A stretch of 14,293 nt of DNA from Planktomarina sp. GTDB lineage: Bacteria > Pseudomonadota > Alphaproteobacteria > Rhodobacterales > Rhodobacteraceae. Both the position numbers and the translations under genes were made by a program. This document shows positions 1 to 7,552 of this stretch, one piece after another. The first letter of the stretch is position 1; every line of letters begins with the position of its first letter. Below the pieces are notes generated by a model. The model worked only from the letters and a program-made list of their open reading frames with translations. It did not search any database and had not been told where the DNA came from. The stretch is from positions 1-14,293 of the forward strand of contig JADHLF010000048.1 of assembly GCA_016780825.1 (NCBI GenBank), given 5' to 3'.

Positions 1-59
1 GCAAAATTATCTCTTGGAATGATTTTGGAGTGCTCATGTGTTCCTCGGCCGCTGATCTG

Positions 60-75
60 GCGCCTGAATAGGCGC
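60..75. other. Short perfect hairpin in the leader region
   Basis: GCGCCT and AGGCGC form a perfect 6-bp stem with a GAAT loop. A second, overlapping pairing (CGCTG with CAGCG, about 73-88) is also possible, so the segment can fold in two ways. No T-run follows, so it does not look like an intrinsic terminator on the plus strand. Positions 1-200 otherwise hold no recognisable gene, RNA or repeat. Whether the hairpin has a role in the transcript upstream of the SPOR/protease-like gene is unknown. Confidence 0.3.
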
Positions 76-145
76 TGCACGGGCCAGCGTCAATCAAGCC
101 ACCGATGCCAAATCAGCGCAAATGCCAAAACTTTCCTGCGCCGAC

Positions 146-174
146 TTGATTTACACGCCAATCCCACAAATAAC
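146..174 (+). promoter_or_regulatory. Possible sigma70-like promoter
   Basis: TTGATT is followed by a 17-nt spacer and AATAAC, a reasonable -35 and a weak -10. It would start transcription about 20 nt before the ATG at 201. Only the spacing and partial consensus support it. Confidence 0.25.
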
Positions 175-200
175 AGGCCAAATCTTTAAAAGGCTCCAAG

Positions 201-2030
201 ATGAGATTACCGCTTTTCTACAGCCTCGTGGCTGTGATGTTGACCTGCGCACAGGGTGCTCTGCCGCAATCGGCTGTGCCCCGGCAGGTTTGGATTCAGC
301 TCGAGACCCGACTGCATCTCGACGACAGTCTGGACAGCATAGAGATCTATGCCCGCGACCTGGTCAATGTGAACGGGTTTGAAATTAACGGTGGATGGTA
401 CGGCGTGGCCATCGGCCCCTATGATCCAGAGCAGGCCGATGCCGCTTTGCAGAAATTGCGCTCCGAAGGGATTATCCCCCGCACCAGCTTCACCACAACC
501 GGCGCATCCTATGGCGCGCGCTTCTACCCGCCCGCGCGCGCAGCTCAACCTGACGGCGCAAACGATACGGCCCAAAACACTACCCCCCAGGCCGCGCCAG
601 CGCCCAGTGCCGCGCAAGAGCTTACCGCCGCGCCCAGTGCCGCCATAGTCACTACAGCGGCGCCCAATGCGCCCGCCGAAGAGCCCTCAATAGAACAGCC
701 GAGAAGCCGAGCCGAGAAGCTCAACCAAGCCAAAGCCTCCGAACAGTCAATGACCGAGGCGGAAAAAAAATATCTGCAACGGGCACTTGCTTGGGCAGGG
801 TTTTATGAAAGTGCCATTGATGGGCTTTATGGCCCAGGCACGCGCGCGGCGATGACGAGCTGGCAAAGCGCCAATGGCCATGACGCAACCGGTGTTCTGA
901 GCGCCGCACAAAGAGCTGAACTTATCGCGGATTATCAATTTTTATTGACTGGATTAGGGTTTGAAGAGGTGGTTGATGCACCGGCTGGCATCGCGCTACG
1001 CCTGCCCAGCGCCCTTTTGGCCCCGGTCTCCTACGACCCGCCCTTTGCCACTTATGCCGCCAAAGACACCGGCTTGGCGCAGGTGATCCTCATCAGCCAG
1101 CGCGGCGATAGAGACCGGCTGGCCGCGCTCTATGAGGTGATGCAAACCTTGAGCATCCTACCTGAAACCGGCCCACGCAATCTGGCGAAATCCAGCTTCA
1201 CGATCGAGGCCTATGACGACCGGCTCCACACCACAGGCTTTGCCAGTTTGAACGATGGTGACATCAAAGGTCTGATATTCGTCTGGCCGCGTGGGGACAG
1301 TGCCCGCCGCGCGCGGGTGGAAGAGGAAATCTTCGCAAGCTTTACACCTCTCTCCGGTGCGCTGGGCGAGGCGCCTATTCTTGGCACGGACCTCAAGCCC
1401 CAAGAGTCCCTCGGCGGCTTGGCCATTCGCCAGCCAAGCTTCACGCAATCGGGCGTCTTCATCAGCCGCGAGGGCCATATTCTCACGGCAGCTCAAGACT
1501 TCTCGGGATGTGGAAAATTACAGCTGCAAGATGGGCTCCCGCTCAGCGTCGCGACTCAAACCGCGGAACTTGCGGTCTTGGTTCCCGCCCAGGACGCGGC
1601 GCCCCCATCGATTGGCCAGTTTGAAACCCGGCGCCCCTATGCGCCGCAATATGTGGCTCTGGGCGGTTATTCCTATGGTGGCAAACTCGGCGCGCCCTCC
1701 ATCACCATGGGCCAGTTGCAAGCACTGACCGACCTTTCGGGTCATGCGGGTGTTGCCCGATTGGAGCTCGACAGCCTGTCAGGCGATATTGGTGGGCCGA
1801 TTTATGATCTCTATGGATCTGTGATTGGAATTCTGTTGCCGCCACCGCCGCAAGGGTCTCGCCAAATGCCTGCAAACGTACAATTTATGGCCAATTGGCC
1901 CTTGATTTCTGAGATCTTGATCGCGGCCAATGCGCCTGCCAGTACCGAAACCGAGACGGTCAAACTGGAGCCTGTGGATTTAGCCAATCTCGCGCAAAGC
2001 ACCGTCGCCTTGATTTCCTGCTGGCCATAA
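201..2030 (+). CDS. Secreted SPOR / peptidoglycan-binding / trypsin-like (pseudo)protease
   Basis: This 609-residue protein has four parts. There is a Sec-type signal peptide (about 1-20). A SPOR-like domain follows (about 28-108, with GGWYGVAIGPY at 64-74), then an Ala/Pro-rich linker. A PG_binding_1-type segment (about 186-240, GLYGPGTRAAM) is next, and a C-terminal trypsin-like fold (about 405-560) ends the protein. The first two domains suggest that it acts at the periplasmic cell wall. In the protease-like part the usual His motif (TxAH) reads TAAQ, with Gln432. The Asp motif (DLAL) reads ELAV, with Glu456. The GDSGGP motif reads GDIGGP, with Ile530. All three triad residues therefore appear replaced, so I infer a non-catalytic, binding or scaffold role. 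The region between the PG-binding and protease parts (about 255-400) is not recognised. The ATG at 201 is preceded by a weak AAAAGG. The gene stands alone and ends at a strong terminator. The domain calls come from motif reading only. Confidence 0.88.
   Translation: MRLPLFYSLVAVMLTCAQGALPQSAVPRQVWIQLETRLHLDDSLDSIEIYARDLVNVNGFEINGGWYGVAIGPYDPEQADAALQKLRSEGIIPRTSFTTTGASYGARFYPPARAAQPDGANDTAQNTTPQAAPAPSAAQELTAAPSAAIVTTAAPNAPAEEPSIEQPRSRAEKLNQAKASEQSMTEAEKKYLQRALAWAGFYESAIDGLYGPGTRAAMTSWQSANGHDATGVLSAAQRAELIADYQFLLTGLGFEEVVDAPAGIALRLPSALLAPVSYDPPFATYAAKDTGLAQVILISQRGDRDRLAALYEVMQTLSILPETGPRNLAKSSFTIEAYDDRLHTTGFASLNDGDIKGLIFVWPRGDSARRARVEEEIFASFTPLSGALGEAPILGTDLKPQESLGGLAIRQPSFTQSGVFISREGHILTAAQDFSGCGKLQLQDGLPLSVATQTAELAVLVPAQDAAPPSIGQFETRRPYAPQYVALGGYSYGGKLGAPSITMGQLQALTDLSGHAGVARLELDSLSGDIGGPIYDLYGSVIGILLPPPPQGSRQMPANVQFMANWPLISEILIAANAPASTETETVKLEPVDLANLAQSTVALISCWP
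600..689 (+). repeat. Three 30-nt in-frame repeats in the linker
   Basis: Three imperfect units of exactly 30 nt start at 600, 630 and 660. The first two share GCGCCCAGTGCCGC; the third is diverged. They encode the ten-residue repeats APSAAQELTA, APSAAIVTTA and APNAPAEEPS (residues 134-163). This is a low-complexity, probably disordered spacer between the SPOR and peptidoglycan-binding domains, and it could vary in copy number between strains. Confidence 0.6.
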
Positions 2031-2072
2031 CGGCACCCAAGCCTGTTCACGTCTAAAACGCAACAGACGGGG

Positions 2073-2103
2073 AATGCGGGGCCAAACGGCCCCGCATTTT
2101 TTT
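2073..2103 (+). terminator. Rho-independent terminator
   Basis: AATGCGGGGCC and GGCCCCGCATT make a perfect 11-bp GC-rich stem with an AAAC loop. The stem's last two T's and five more make a run of seven T's. It lies 43 nt after the stop of the SPOR/protease-like gene. On the minus strand the stem is followed by only two T's and then C's, so it is asymmetric and mainly serves the plus-strand gene. The T-run overlaps the TAA stop codon (2102-2104) of the opposing 5'-nucleotidase gene. Confidence 0.9.
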
Positions 2104-3673
2104 ATTTCATTGAAATACGGCCATCGAGATAGGGCGCGTAGCTGCCCTGCTTGGCCATATATTCGGCCAGAACCACTTCGAGGCCCGGCCCATAATCATA
2201 GGCATTCAACCCATCCCGAAACATCTTGTACCCATCTCCGCCGTTGCGCACATAGTTATTCGTCACAACAGAGTAGAGTGCCGTAGGATCAATAGGCACA
2301 TAGCCGCCATCTTGCGCGACCAATGCCTCAACGATCCGCCCCTCATTGGGTGCAACCTTTGGGTCCCAAGTGTATTTCAGACCGGCCACCTGCGCAAAAC
2401 GGCCCGCGACCTCTTCGACCTGGCTGACCGAATTTTCAAGCGCGTCAATCACCCACTGCCCAGAAATCTGGAAAGTGGCCAAAGTGTTTTGAAACGGCAG
2501 CACGGTGAGAACTTCGCCCATGGTCACCTCACCCGCGTCAATGCTGGCGCGCAGACCGCCTGAATTGGCAATGGCAATTTGCACGCCTTGATCGGCCACG
2601 CGCGCGAGCATGGCATCTGCGACGAGGTTGCCCATTTCACATTCTTGCACACGGCAGACTGAGCGGTCGCCTTCAATGGCGGCCGCGGACATCGCCACGA
2701 CCTGATTGCGGATCGCTTCCAATGGCTCGGCCGCCTCGGCGATGCGGTCCTTGGTGGCCCCATCCTCATCGACAGATCCATCCATGATCAGCGGCTCACC
2801 AACGGCCTGTACAATGCGGCCGGCATCATCAAAGGTGACATTCAATTCACCTAAAAACTTGCCATAGGCATAGGCCTGCACAATGGCCGTATCACCAACC
2901 ATAGTGGGATAGGCCCCTTCCGCTCCGTCATTCGTGTTGGACAGTAATGTGTTGGAATGCCCGCCGACGATCACATCGACGCCCGTGGTATTGGCCGCAA
3001 CCCGTTGATCGACCAGATAGCCGGAATGCGACAGCACGATGATCTTATTCACACCCATTGCTGTCAAACGGTCCACCTCGCCCTGCACCGCTTCAGAGGG
3101 ATCGGAGAAGATCACATTCGGGCCGGGGCTTGCCAGCTCATCAGTATCCTCGGGCGTGAGCCCGATCAGACCAATTTTCTCACCCGCCTGCTCAATGACC
3201 ACTGACTTCTCGATCACATCGCGCAGCAGGGCCTCACCGCTGATATCGGCATTGGACATTAAGATTGGGAAATTCACCGCATCGACAAAGCCGCGCAGCA
3301 CCTCTGGCCCATCGTCAAACTCATGGTTGCCAACGGTCATCGCCGTATAGCCCATCTTGTTCATCATCTCGGCGGCCAGTTTCCCTTTGTAATAGGTATA
3401 GAACAAAGTGCCTTGGAATTGGTCCCCGCCATCAACCAAAATCGAGTTCTCGGATCATGCGCGCGCTTCGTTAATGGCCGTGACCAAACGGGCCGAGCCG
3501 CCAAAGCATTTACCTTCTGCGTTATCTTCCGCACCGCAGCCGCTGTCATACTTTGAAATCGGCTCAAAACGTGCGTGAAAATCATTTGTGTGCAAAATTG
3601 TTAGCTTATAATCGGCAAAAGCCATCCCGGCGCTCAGTGCCATAGCAGCTGCGCTGGCAAGCAATGTTTTCAT
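2102..3673 (-). pseudogene. 5'-nucleotidase / metallophosphatase interrupted by an in-frame TGA
   Basis: The full frame has 523 codon positions and reads as a UshA-type periplasmic 5'-nucleotidase, which removes phosphate from nucleotides outside the cytoplasm. A signal peptide (MKTLLASAAAMALSAGMAFA) comes first. The metallophosphatase domain follows, with HTNDFHA, DGGDQFQGT, GNHEFDDG and VGGHSNTLL as metal-ligand motifs. The C-terminal substrate domain has GNLVADAML, NSGGLRASI, VLPFQNTL and NGGDGY. After codon 72 (NEARA) comes TGA, and then the same frame continues with SENSILVDGGDQ; there is no frameshift. The start at 3673 was chosen because AAGGGGG lies 9 nt upstream. As read, the product is a secreted 72-residue fragment. 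Restart at the TTG at 3439 would give a 445-residue protein without signal peptide and without the first metal motif. Both halves look otherwise well preserved, so the change is recent or a sequence error. Confidence 0.85.
3455..3457 (-). other. In-frame TGA stop inside the 5'-nucleotidase
   Basis: On the minus strand the codons read GAA GCG CGC GCA TGA TCC GAG. The coding frame is conserved on both sides. A single C-to-T change from CGA (Arg), or a G-to-T change from GGA (Gly), would explain the stop. TGA ends other genes here (DUF952, acyl-CoA dehydrogenase), so it is not reassigned. I saw no convincing SECIS-like stem just downstream. Confidence 0.9.
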
Positions 3674-3811
3674 CGTAATCATCCCCCTTGAGTTCATAGA
3701 TATCGCATCGGCCCACATCTGCTGAGTCGAGTCAATTCGAACCACTGGAAAAGTCCCTGACCCGAAAGGACGGTTGACGATTTTCCCGTGACGCGGCACA
3801 GGTGGGGGATG
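3674..3811. other. Divergent intergenic region
   Basis: These 138 nt separate the minus-strand 5'-nucleotidase start from the plus-strand DUF952 gene, so promoters in both directions are expected. TTGACG (3774-3779) on the plus strand and TTGACT on the minus strand resemble -35 boxes, but neither has a clear -10 at normal spacing. No gene or inverted repeat stands out. Confidence 0.4.
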
Positions 3812-4147
3812 ATGATTTACAAAATATTCCGCGCCGAGGAGTGGCAGGCCTTGCAGACACAGGGCGAGACCGATGGGGCGCCCATCGATCTTGCAGACGG
3901 CTATATCCATTTCTCCACCGCCCAGCAGGCCCAAGAGACAGCCGATAAACATTTCGCCGGTGTCGAAAATCTTTTTCTGGCAGCTGTCGAAGCTGACACT
4001 CTGGGCCCTGCAATCAAATGGGAAGTCTCGCGCGGCGGCGCAGAATTTCCCCACCTCTATGACAGGCTCAAATTGTCAGATGTTCTTTGGTGTCGGCCCT
4101 TGCCGCTGGTGGATGGGCGCCACAGATTTCCCGAAGGCCTGACATGA
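3812..4147 (+). CDS. DUF952 family protein
   Basis: This small cytosolic protein has 111 residues. MIYKIFRAEEW at the N-terminus, GAPIDLADGYIHFSTAQQ in the middle and KWEVSRGGAEFPHLYDRL further on match the DUF952 family, whose biochemical role is unknown to me. From memory, the family has been grouped with ADP-ribosyltransferase-like folds; this is a weak lead rather than something the sequence proves. The ATG at 3812 is preferred because the product then begins with the family's usual MIYKIF, with AGGTGG six nt upstream. An ATG at 3809 and a GTG at 3788 are in frame and possible. The stop overlaps the pyrD start by four nt (ATGA), so the two genes are probably translationally coupled. Confidence 0.88.
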   Translation: MIYKIFRAEEWQALQTQGETDGAPIDLADGYIHFSTAQQAQETADKHFAGVENLFLAAVEADTLGPAIKWEVSRGGAEFPHLYDRLKLSDVLWCRPLPLVDGRHRFPEGLT

Positions 4148-5205
4148 GCCTGCGGGAAAAACTCGGCCTGAAGCTTCTGCATCAGTTGGACCCAGAGCGT
4201 GCGCATGGAGTGTCAATTCAAGCGCTAAAGCTGGGACTGGCCCCGCTGCACGGCGGCCCGGTTCATTCGCCGCGCCTGGAAACCTATCTGGGCGGCATTG
4301 CTCTGCGCAACCCGGTTGGCTTGGCCGCGGGCTATGACAAAAACGCCGAGGCGCTGGCGCCAATGGCCAAGGCGGGATTTGGGTTTTTGGAAGTGGGCGC
4401 CGCAACCCCAAGACCACAGCCCGGCAATCCCAAGCCCAGGCTGTTTCGCCTGACCGAAGACCAGGCGGTCATCAACCGCTTTGGCTTTAACAACCAAGGC
4501 ATCGCAAAAATCGCCGCCCGTCTCGCGCAAAACCCAACCGCCATACCGCGCGGTTTGAATCTTGGTGCCAACAAAGACAGCGCTGACCGAGCCGATGATT
4601 TTGGCCTGGTGCTCACGCAGGCCGCCCCGCATATTGATTTCGCAACCGTGAATATCTCCTCTCCCAATACCGAAAAGCTCCGCGACCTTCAGGGCAAAGC
4701 GGCCCTAGAGGATTTGCTGGGCCGGGTGACTGTTGCCAATGGCGCACTGGCCACCCCCCTGCCTATCTTCCTCAAAATCGCCCCAGATCTGACGGATGCA
4801 GAAATCCAAGATATTGCGGATCTGGCGCGCGCCGCCGGGCTCGCGGCGATTATCTGCACCAATACCACGCTGGACAGGGACGGGCTTGCCTCGGCCCAGC
4901 GCCAAGAAACCGGCGGTCTGTCGGGACGACCTCTGTTTGAAAAATCCACCCGCATTTTGGCCAAAATGCGGCAGGCCACAGGGGGAGAGATCGATCTGGT
5001 GGGCGTAGGCGGCATTGGATCGGCTCAAGACGCCTATGCGAAAATCACGGCCGGGGCCTGCGCCGTGCAAATCTATTCGGCCATGGTGTACCAAGGGCTC
5101 TCCTTGGTGCCGCGCATTGCAAATGGCCTAGATCAGCTTTTGGCTGCCGACGGCTATGCACGGCTCGATCAAGCCATCGGCACAGCCACGCAAGACTGGC
5201 TCTAA
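4144..5205 (+). CDS. pyrD: Dihydroorotate dehydrogenase (quinone), class 2
   Basis: The enzyme oxidises dihydroorotate to orotate in pyrimidine synthesis and passes electrons to quinone at the inner membrane. The 353 residues match a class 2 enzyme. The N-terminal segment MSLREKLGLKLLHQLDPERAHG is the membrane-associated helical part. It is followed by GLAAGYDKNAE (59-69), PRPQPGNPKPRLFR (89-102), NRFGFNN (111-117) and NISSPNT (170-176), which carries the serine region used as catalytic base in class 2. LKIAPDL, CTNTT, GGLSG and VGVGGIGS are the FMN-site motifs. The ATG at 4144 overlaps the DUF952 stop; an in-frame upstream start at 4087 lies inside that gene and is rejected. The gene converges with the MATE gene with only 20 nt between stops, and no terminator hairpin is visible there. 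Confidence 0.96.
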   Translation: MSLREKLGLKLLHQLDPERAHGVSIQALKLGLAPLHGGPVHSPRLETYLGGIALRNPVGLAAGYDKNAEALAPMAKAGFGFLEVGAATPRPQPGNPKPRLFRLTEDQAVINRFGFNNQGIAKIAARLAQNPTAIPRGLNLGANKDSADRADDFGLVLTQAAPHIDFATVNISSPNTEKLRDLQGKAALEDLLGRVTVANGALATPLPIFLKIAPDLTDAEIQDIADLARAAGLAAIICTNTTLDRDGLASAQRQETGGLSGRPLFEKSTRILAKMRQATGGEIDLVGVGGIGSAQDAYAKITAGACAVQIYSAMVYQGLSLVPRIANGLDQLLAADGYARLDQAIGTATQDWL

Positions 5206-5225
5206 GGCCAAGGGCAGGCCGAAGA

Positions 5226-6548
5226 TTAAGGCGCAGCGGCCCCGCGTTCCAGCGCGGGATAGCGAAGCGCCAAACTGACGCCGCGCAGGATGAAAAACCC
5301 ATTCATCGCCATCCAAAGCCCGTGGTTGCCGAAATTCGGCAAGAGCAAGAGCACAAGAGCGCAGTAACCTAAAAATGACAGGATCATCATATTGCGCATA
5401 TCCTTGGTGCGGGTGGCGCCGATAAAAACCCCATCAAGCATCCAGGCCAAAGCGCCCAAAAGAGGCGCGCCGACCATATGCGGCAGATACGCGCGCGCCG
5501 CCTGCTGCACAGCGGGATCTTTGGCCATCACATCAATCACAAAGGGCCCGACGATCCAAAACCCCGCGGCCAGTACGAATGCCGAGCCAAAGGCCCAAAC
5601 CGCCGTCACCGATGCGCCCCGCCGCAATTGCGCCACGGCCCGGGCGCCCATGGCCTGGCCGACCAAAGACTCCGCGGCAAAGACGAAGCCATCCATGGCA
5701 TAGGAGGCCAGGTAAACAAATTGCAGCAAGACTTGATTGGCCGCCAAGGTGACATCACCAAGTTCGGCCCCAAAGAATAAAAAGCTCACGAAACCAGCTT
5801 GCAGGAGCACGGACCGAATTAAAATATCGCAATTCACCTGCATCATATAGGTCACCCGGCGCCGATTGACGATCTGCTGCCACAAAGACAGCGCCAGACC
5901 GCGAAAGACCTGCCGACAAAGATAAAGGCCCAGTGCCAGCCCGCCCCATTCGGCAATCAAAGTCGCCACGGCCACCCCTTCGACCCCAAGGCCCAGTCCC
6001 AGAACGAACCAGAAATCGAGGATGATATTTGTCACATTCATGAAAAGTTGAATCATCAGCACGGCGCGGGTGCGCTCTTGCGCAATCAGCCAGCCGCTGA
6101 GGCCATAAATTGCAATGGCCGCCGGTGCGGACCAAACACGAATGGACATATAAGTCCGCGCCAGACTCTCCACTTCCGCAGAGGCTGGGGCAATCCAAAA
6201 GGCAGCGGCAAAAATGGGGATCTGAAACGTGATAAACCCTAGTCCGGCGAGCAGGCCAATACCCGCGCTGCGAAAGAACAGCGCGCGGACCTCTTGCGCG
6301 TCCCCGCCCCCCAAAGCTTGGCTGGTCAGGCCCACGGTGCCCATGCGCAGAAATCCAAAGATCCAATACAGCGCGCCCAAAATAATGGCGCCAATGCCAA
6401 CCGCACCGATGGGCGCCGCCCCGCCCAATTGGCCAATCACCCCGGTGTCGACCGCACCTAAGATCGGCACGGTCGCATTGGAAATCACGATCGGCAGGGC
6501 AATAGACAAAACACGGCGGTGCGTTATGCCATAGGTCGGGTCAGCCAT
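5226..6548 (-). CDS. MATE family efflux transporter, DinF-like
   Basis: This 440-residue polytopic membrane protein shows about twelve hydrophobic segments. Its N-terminal pattern (LPIVISNATVPILGAVDT, FGFLRMGTVGLTSQALGGGD) is typical of the DinF-like branch of MATE exporters. These use ion gradients to expel organic cations, toxins or metabolites across the inner membrane. The second half repeats the fold (ANQVLLQFVYLASYAMDG, ESLVGQAMG). The substrate cannot be read from the sequence. The start at 6548 overlaps the end of the upstream thioesterase gene by eight nt, and no strong ribosome binding site is seen, so translation is probably coupled. It is the third gene of a minus-strand operon. 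Confidence 0.93.
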   Translation of the reverse strand: MADPTYGITHRRVLSIALPIVISNATVPILGAVDTGVIGQLGGAAPIGAVGIGAIILGALYWIFGFLRMGTVGLTSQALGGGDAQEVRALFFRSAGIGLLAGLGFITFQIPIFAAAFWIAPASAEVESLARTYMSIRVWSAPAAIAIYGLSGWLIAQERTRAVLMIQLFMNVTNIILDFWFVLGLGLGVEGVAVATLIAEWGGLALGLYLCRQVFRGLALSLWQQIVNRRRVTYMMQVNCDILIRSVLLQAGFVSFLFFGAELGDVTLAANQVLLQFVYLASYAMDGFVFAAESLVGQAMGARAVAQLRRGASVTAVWAFGSAFVLAAGFWIVGPFVIDVMAKDPAVQQAARAYLPHMVGAPLLGALAWMLDGVFIGATRTKDMRNMMILSFLGYCALVLLLLPNFGNHGLWMAMNGFFILRGVSLALRYPALERGAAAP

Positions 6549-7041
6549 GGCTTTGCGGCATCAAGAAATGTCCAGATGCCTGCGCGAAGAGGCGATCGCG
6601 ATTGTCCTGCCAAGCCTCGACATGCACCGAAGCATAGCGCCGGCCCGACCGGTTGACCCGCGCCCGCGCATAGGCATCGCGCGGCAGTCCGGTGCGCAGA
6701 TAGTCAACGGTAAAATCAATGGTTTTTGGCAGGACCAAAGCTCCGTTTTGGACCGCCTCGACATCCAATCTCTCCGCTTCAATATCATCCCAAAGCGTGC
6801 TCCAGGCCAAGCCGATGATCGCGGTGATCTCCAAAAAGGCTGCGGTTGCCCCCCCATGAAGCGCAGGCAGCATCGGATTGCCGATGAGATTTTCATGAAA
6901 CCCCATGGTCGCGGTCAGCTCATCGCCATGTCGATCAAAACGCACGCCCAGAAACTCAATATAGGGCACTTGGCTGACAATAACCGACAAGGCGAGATCG
7001 CGACGACGTTTGACTTGGGTGACAGGTTCGGGCCTATTCAT
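6541..7041 (-). CDS. PaaI-type hotdog-fold thioesterase
   Basis: This 166-residue protein has the hotdog-fold pattern of PaaI-like acyl-CoA thioesterases. LHGGATAAFLEITA (about 61-74) holds the HGG motif (62-64) and an acidic residue (Glu71) near the usual catalytic position. It is followed by the IDFTVDYLRTG strand and a C-terminal VHVEAWQ strand. Such enzymes hydrolyse acyl-CoA thioesters in the cytosol; the acyl group is not predictable. Its ATG overlaps the stop of the preceding thioesterase by four nt, and its stop overlaps the MATE start. It is longer than its neighbour because of an extra N-terminal basic segment (VKRRRDLALSVIVSQV) and an insertion after the central helix. Confidence 0.88.
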   Translation of the reverse strand: MNRPEPVTQVKRRRDLALSVIVSQVPYIEFLGVRFDRHGDELTATMGFHENLIGNPMLPALHGGATAAFLEITAIIGLAWSTLWDDIEAERLDVEAVQNGALVLPKTIDFTVDYLRTGLPRDAYARARVNRSGRRYASVHVEAWQDNRDRLFAQASGHFLMPQSHG

Positions 7042-7466
7042 GCGCTGACCTTCGCAACGGTAAATGCACCCGTTGCCGTGGCGACGGGGCGGCCTGTGTC
7101 CTCATCGCAGGCGGTGGCACGCACAAAGGCCACTGTCCGGGTGACATGATAGCACTCCGCAGTGGCCGTGATGGTCTGGCCCGGCGTTGCAGGCCGCATA
7201 TAATCAATGCGCAAATCCAATGTCGCCGTGCCCAGCCCCGCGAGAGGATGCGCCACCACCGCGGCCCCGCCTGCCGTGTCCATCAATGCAGAGACTGCGC
7301 CGCCGTGAATCACCTTTGTCACCGGATCGCCAATCAGGGCGGAATCATAGGGCATAGAAATAATCGCACGGCCATCCCCGAGCTCTTCAAGCTGCATGCC
7401 CAATCGGCGTGAATGGGGAATGGCATCAATGAACTGACGCGCCGCTGTCATCTGGTCTTGTGTCAT
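7038..7466 (-). CDS. PaaI-type hotdog-fold thioesterase
   Basis: This 142-residue hotdog-fold protein has IHGGAVSALMDTAGG (about 53-67), with the HGG motif at 54-56 and Asp63 as likely catalytic acid. It then has LDLRIDYMRPATPGQTI, a classic PaaI pattern. It probably hydrolyses a small or aromatic acyl-CoA. It is the first gene of the minus-strand operon and is coupled to the second thioesterase by an ATGA overlap. The ATG at 7466 lacks a clear Shine-Dalgarno sequence; an in-frame ATG at 7451 is a possible alternative. The two thioesterases share little beyond the fold motifs, so they are an old pair or different subfamilies rather than a recent duplication. Confidence 0.9.
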   Translation of the reverse strand: MTQDQMTAARQFIDAIPHSRRLGMQLEELGDGRAIISMPYDSALIGDPVTKVIHGGAVSALMDTAGGAAVVAHPLAGLGTATLDLRIDYMRPATPGQTITATAECYHVTRTVAFVRATACDEDTGRPVATATGAFTVAKVSA

Positions 7467-7505
7467 ACAGAGGTTATTGTGCCTGCGTCGGTGATTGCCA
7501 AGCGC

Positions 7506-7533
7506 TTTATTTGCACTTGCGAATTATTCTCAA
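7506..7533 (-). promoter_or_regulatory. Possible promoter of the thioesterase-MATE operon
   Basis: On the minus strand TTGAGA (7533-7528), a 16-nt spacer and AATAAA (7511-7506) give a plausible -35/-10 pair. It lies about 40 nt upstream of the ATG at 7466. The -35 overlaps the Fur/Mur-like palindrome, so the same regulator could affect both directions. The support is consensus matching only. Confidence 0.3.
7517..7533. promoter_or_regulatory. Fur/Mur-like operator upstream of the manganese transporter
   Basis: TTGCGAATTATTCTCAA is a 17-bp inverted repeat in which seven of eight arm pairs match around the central T. Its form resembles the A/T-rich palindromes bound by Fur-family regulators; in alphaproteobacteria the manganese-responsive member is Mur. 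It ends 19 nt before the ATG of the MntX-like gene, which fits repression of manganese uptake when manganese is plentiful. The assignment to Mur is inferred from the neighbouring gene. Confidence 0.5.
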
Positions 7534-7552
7534 TTGAAGTAACAAGCGCATC

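Noticed and set aside
201..260. Lipoprotein signal on the SPOR/protease-like protein
   Set aside because: The residue before Cys16 is Thr, which does not fit a lipobox; a Sec signal peptide is more likely.
3455..3457. TGA as selenocysteine or reassigned codon
   Set aside because: Other genes in the window use TGA as a normal stop. The position is not a known redox or metal-ligand site of the family, and only a very weak 4-bp stem is visible downstream.
3437..3460. Frameshift in the 5'-nucleotidase
   Set aside because: Both halves are in the same reading frame; the interruption is a single stop codon with no length change.
3674..4054. Upstream extension of the 5'-nucleotidase frame on the minus strand
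   Set aside because: It would run antisense through the DUF952 gene, whereas a signal peptide with a good ribosome binding site begins at 3673.
4087..4143. Longer pyrD start
   Set aside because: The extra 19 residues lie inside the DUF952 gene and do not look like PyrD; the ATG at 4144 gives the usual N-terminus.
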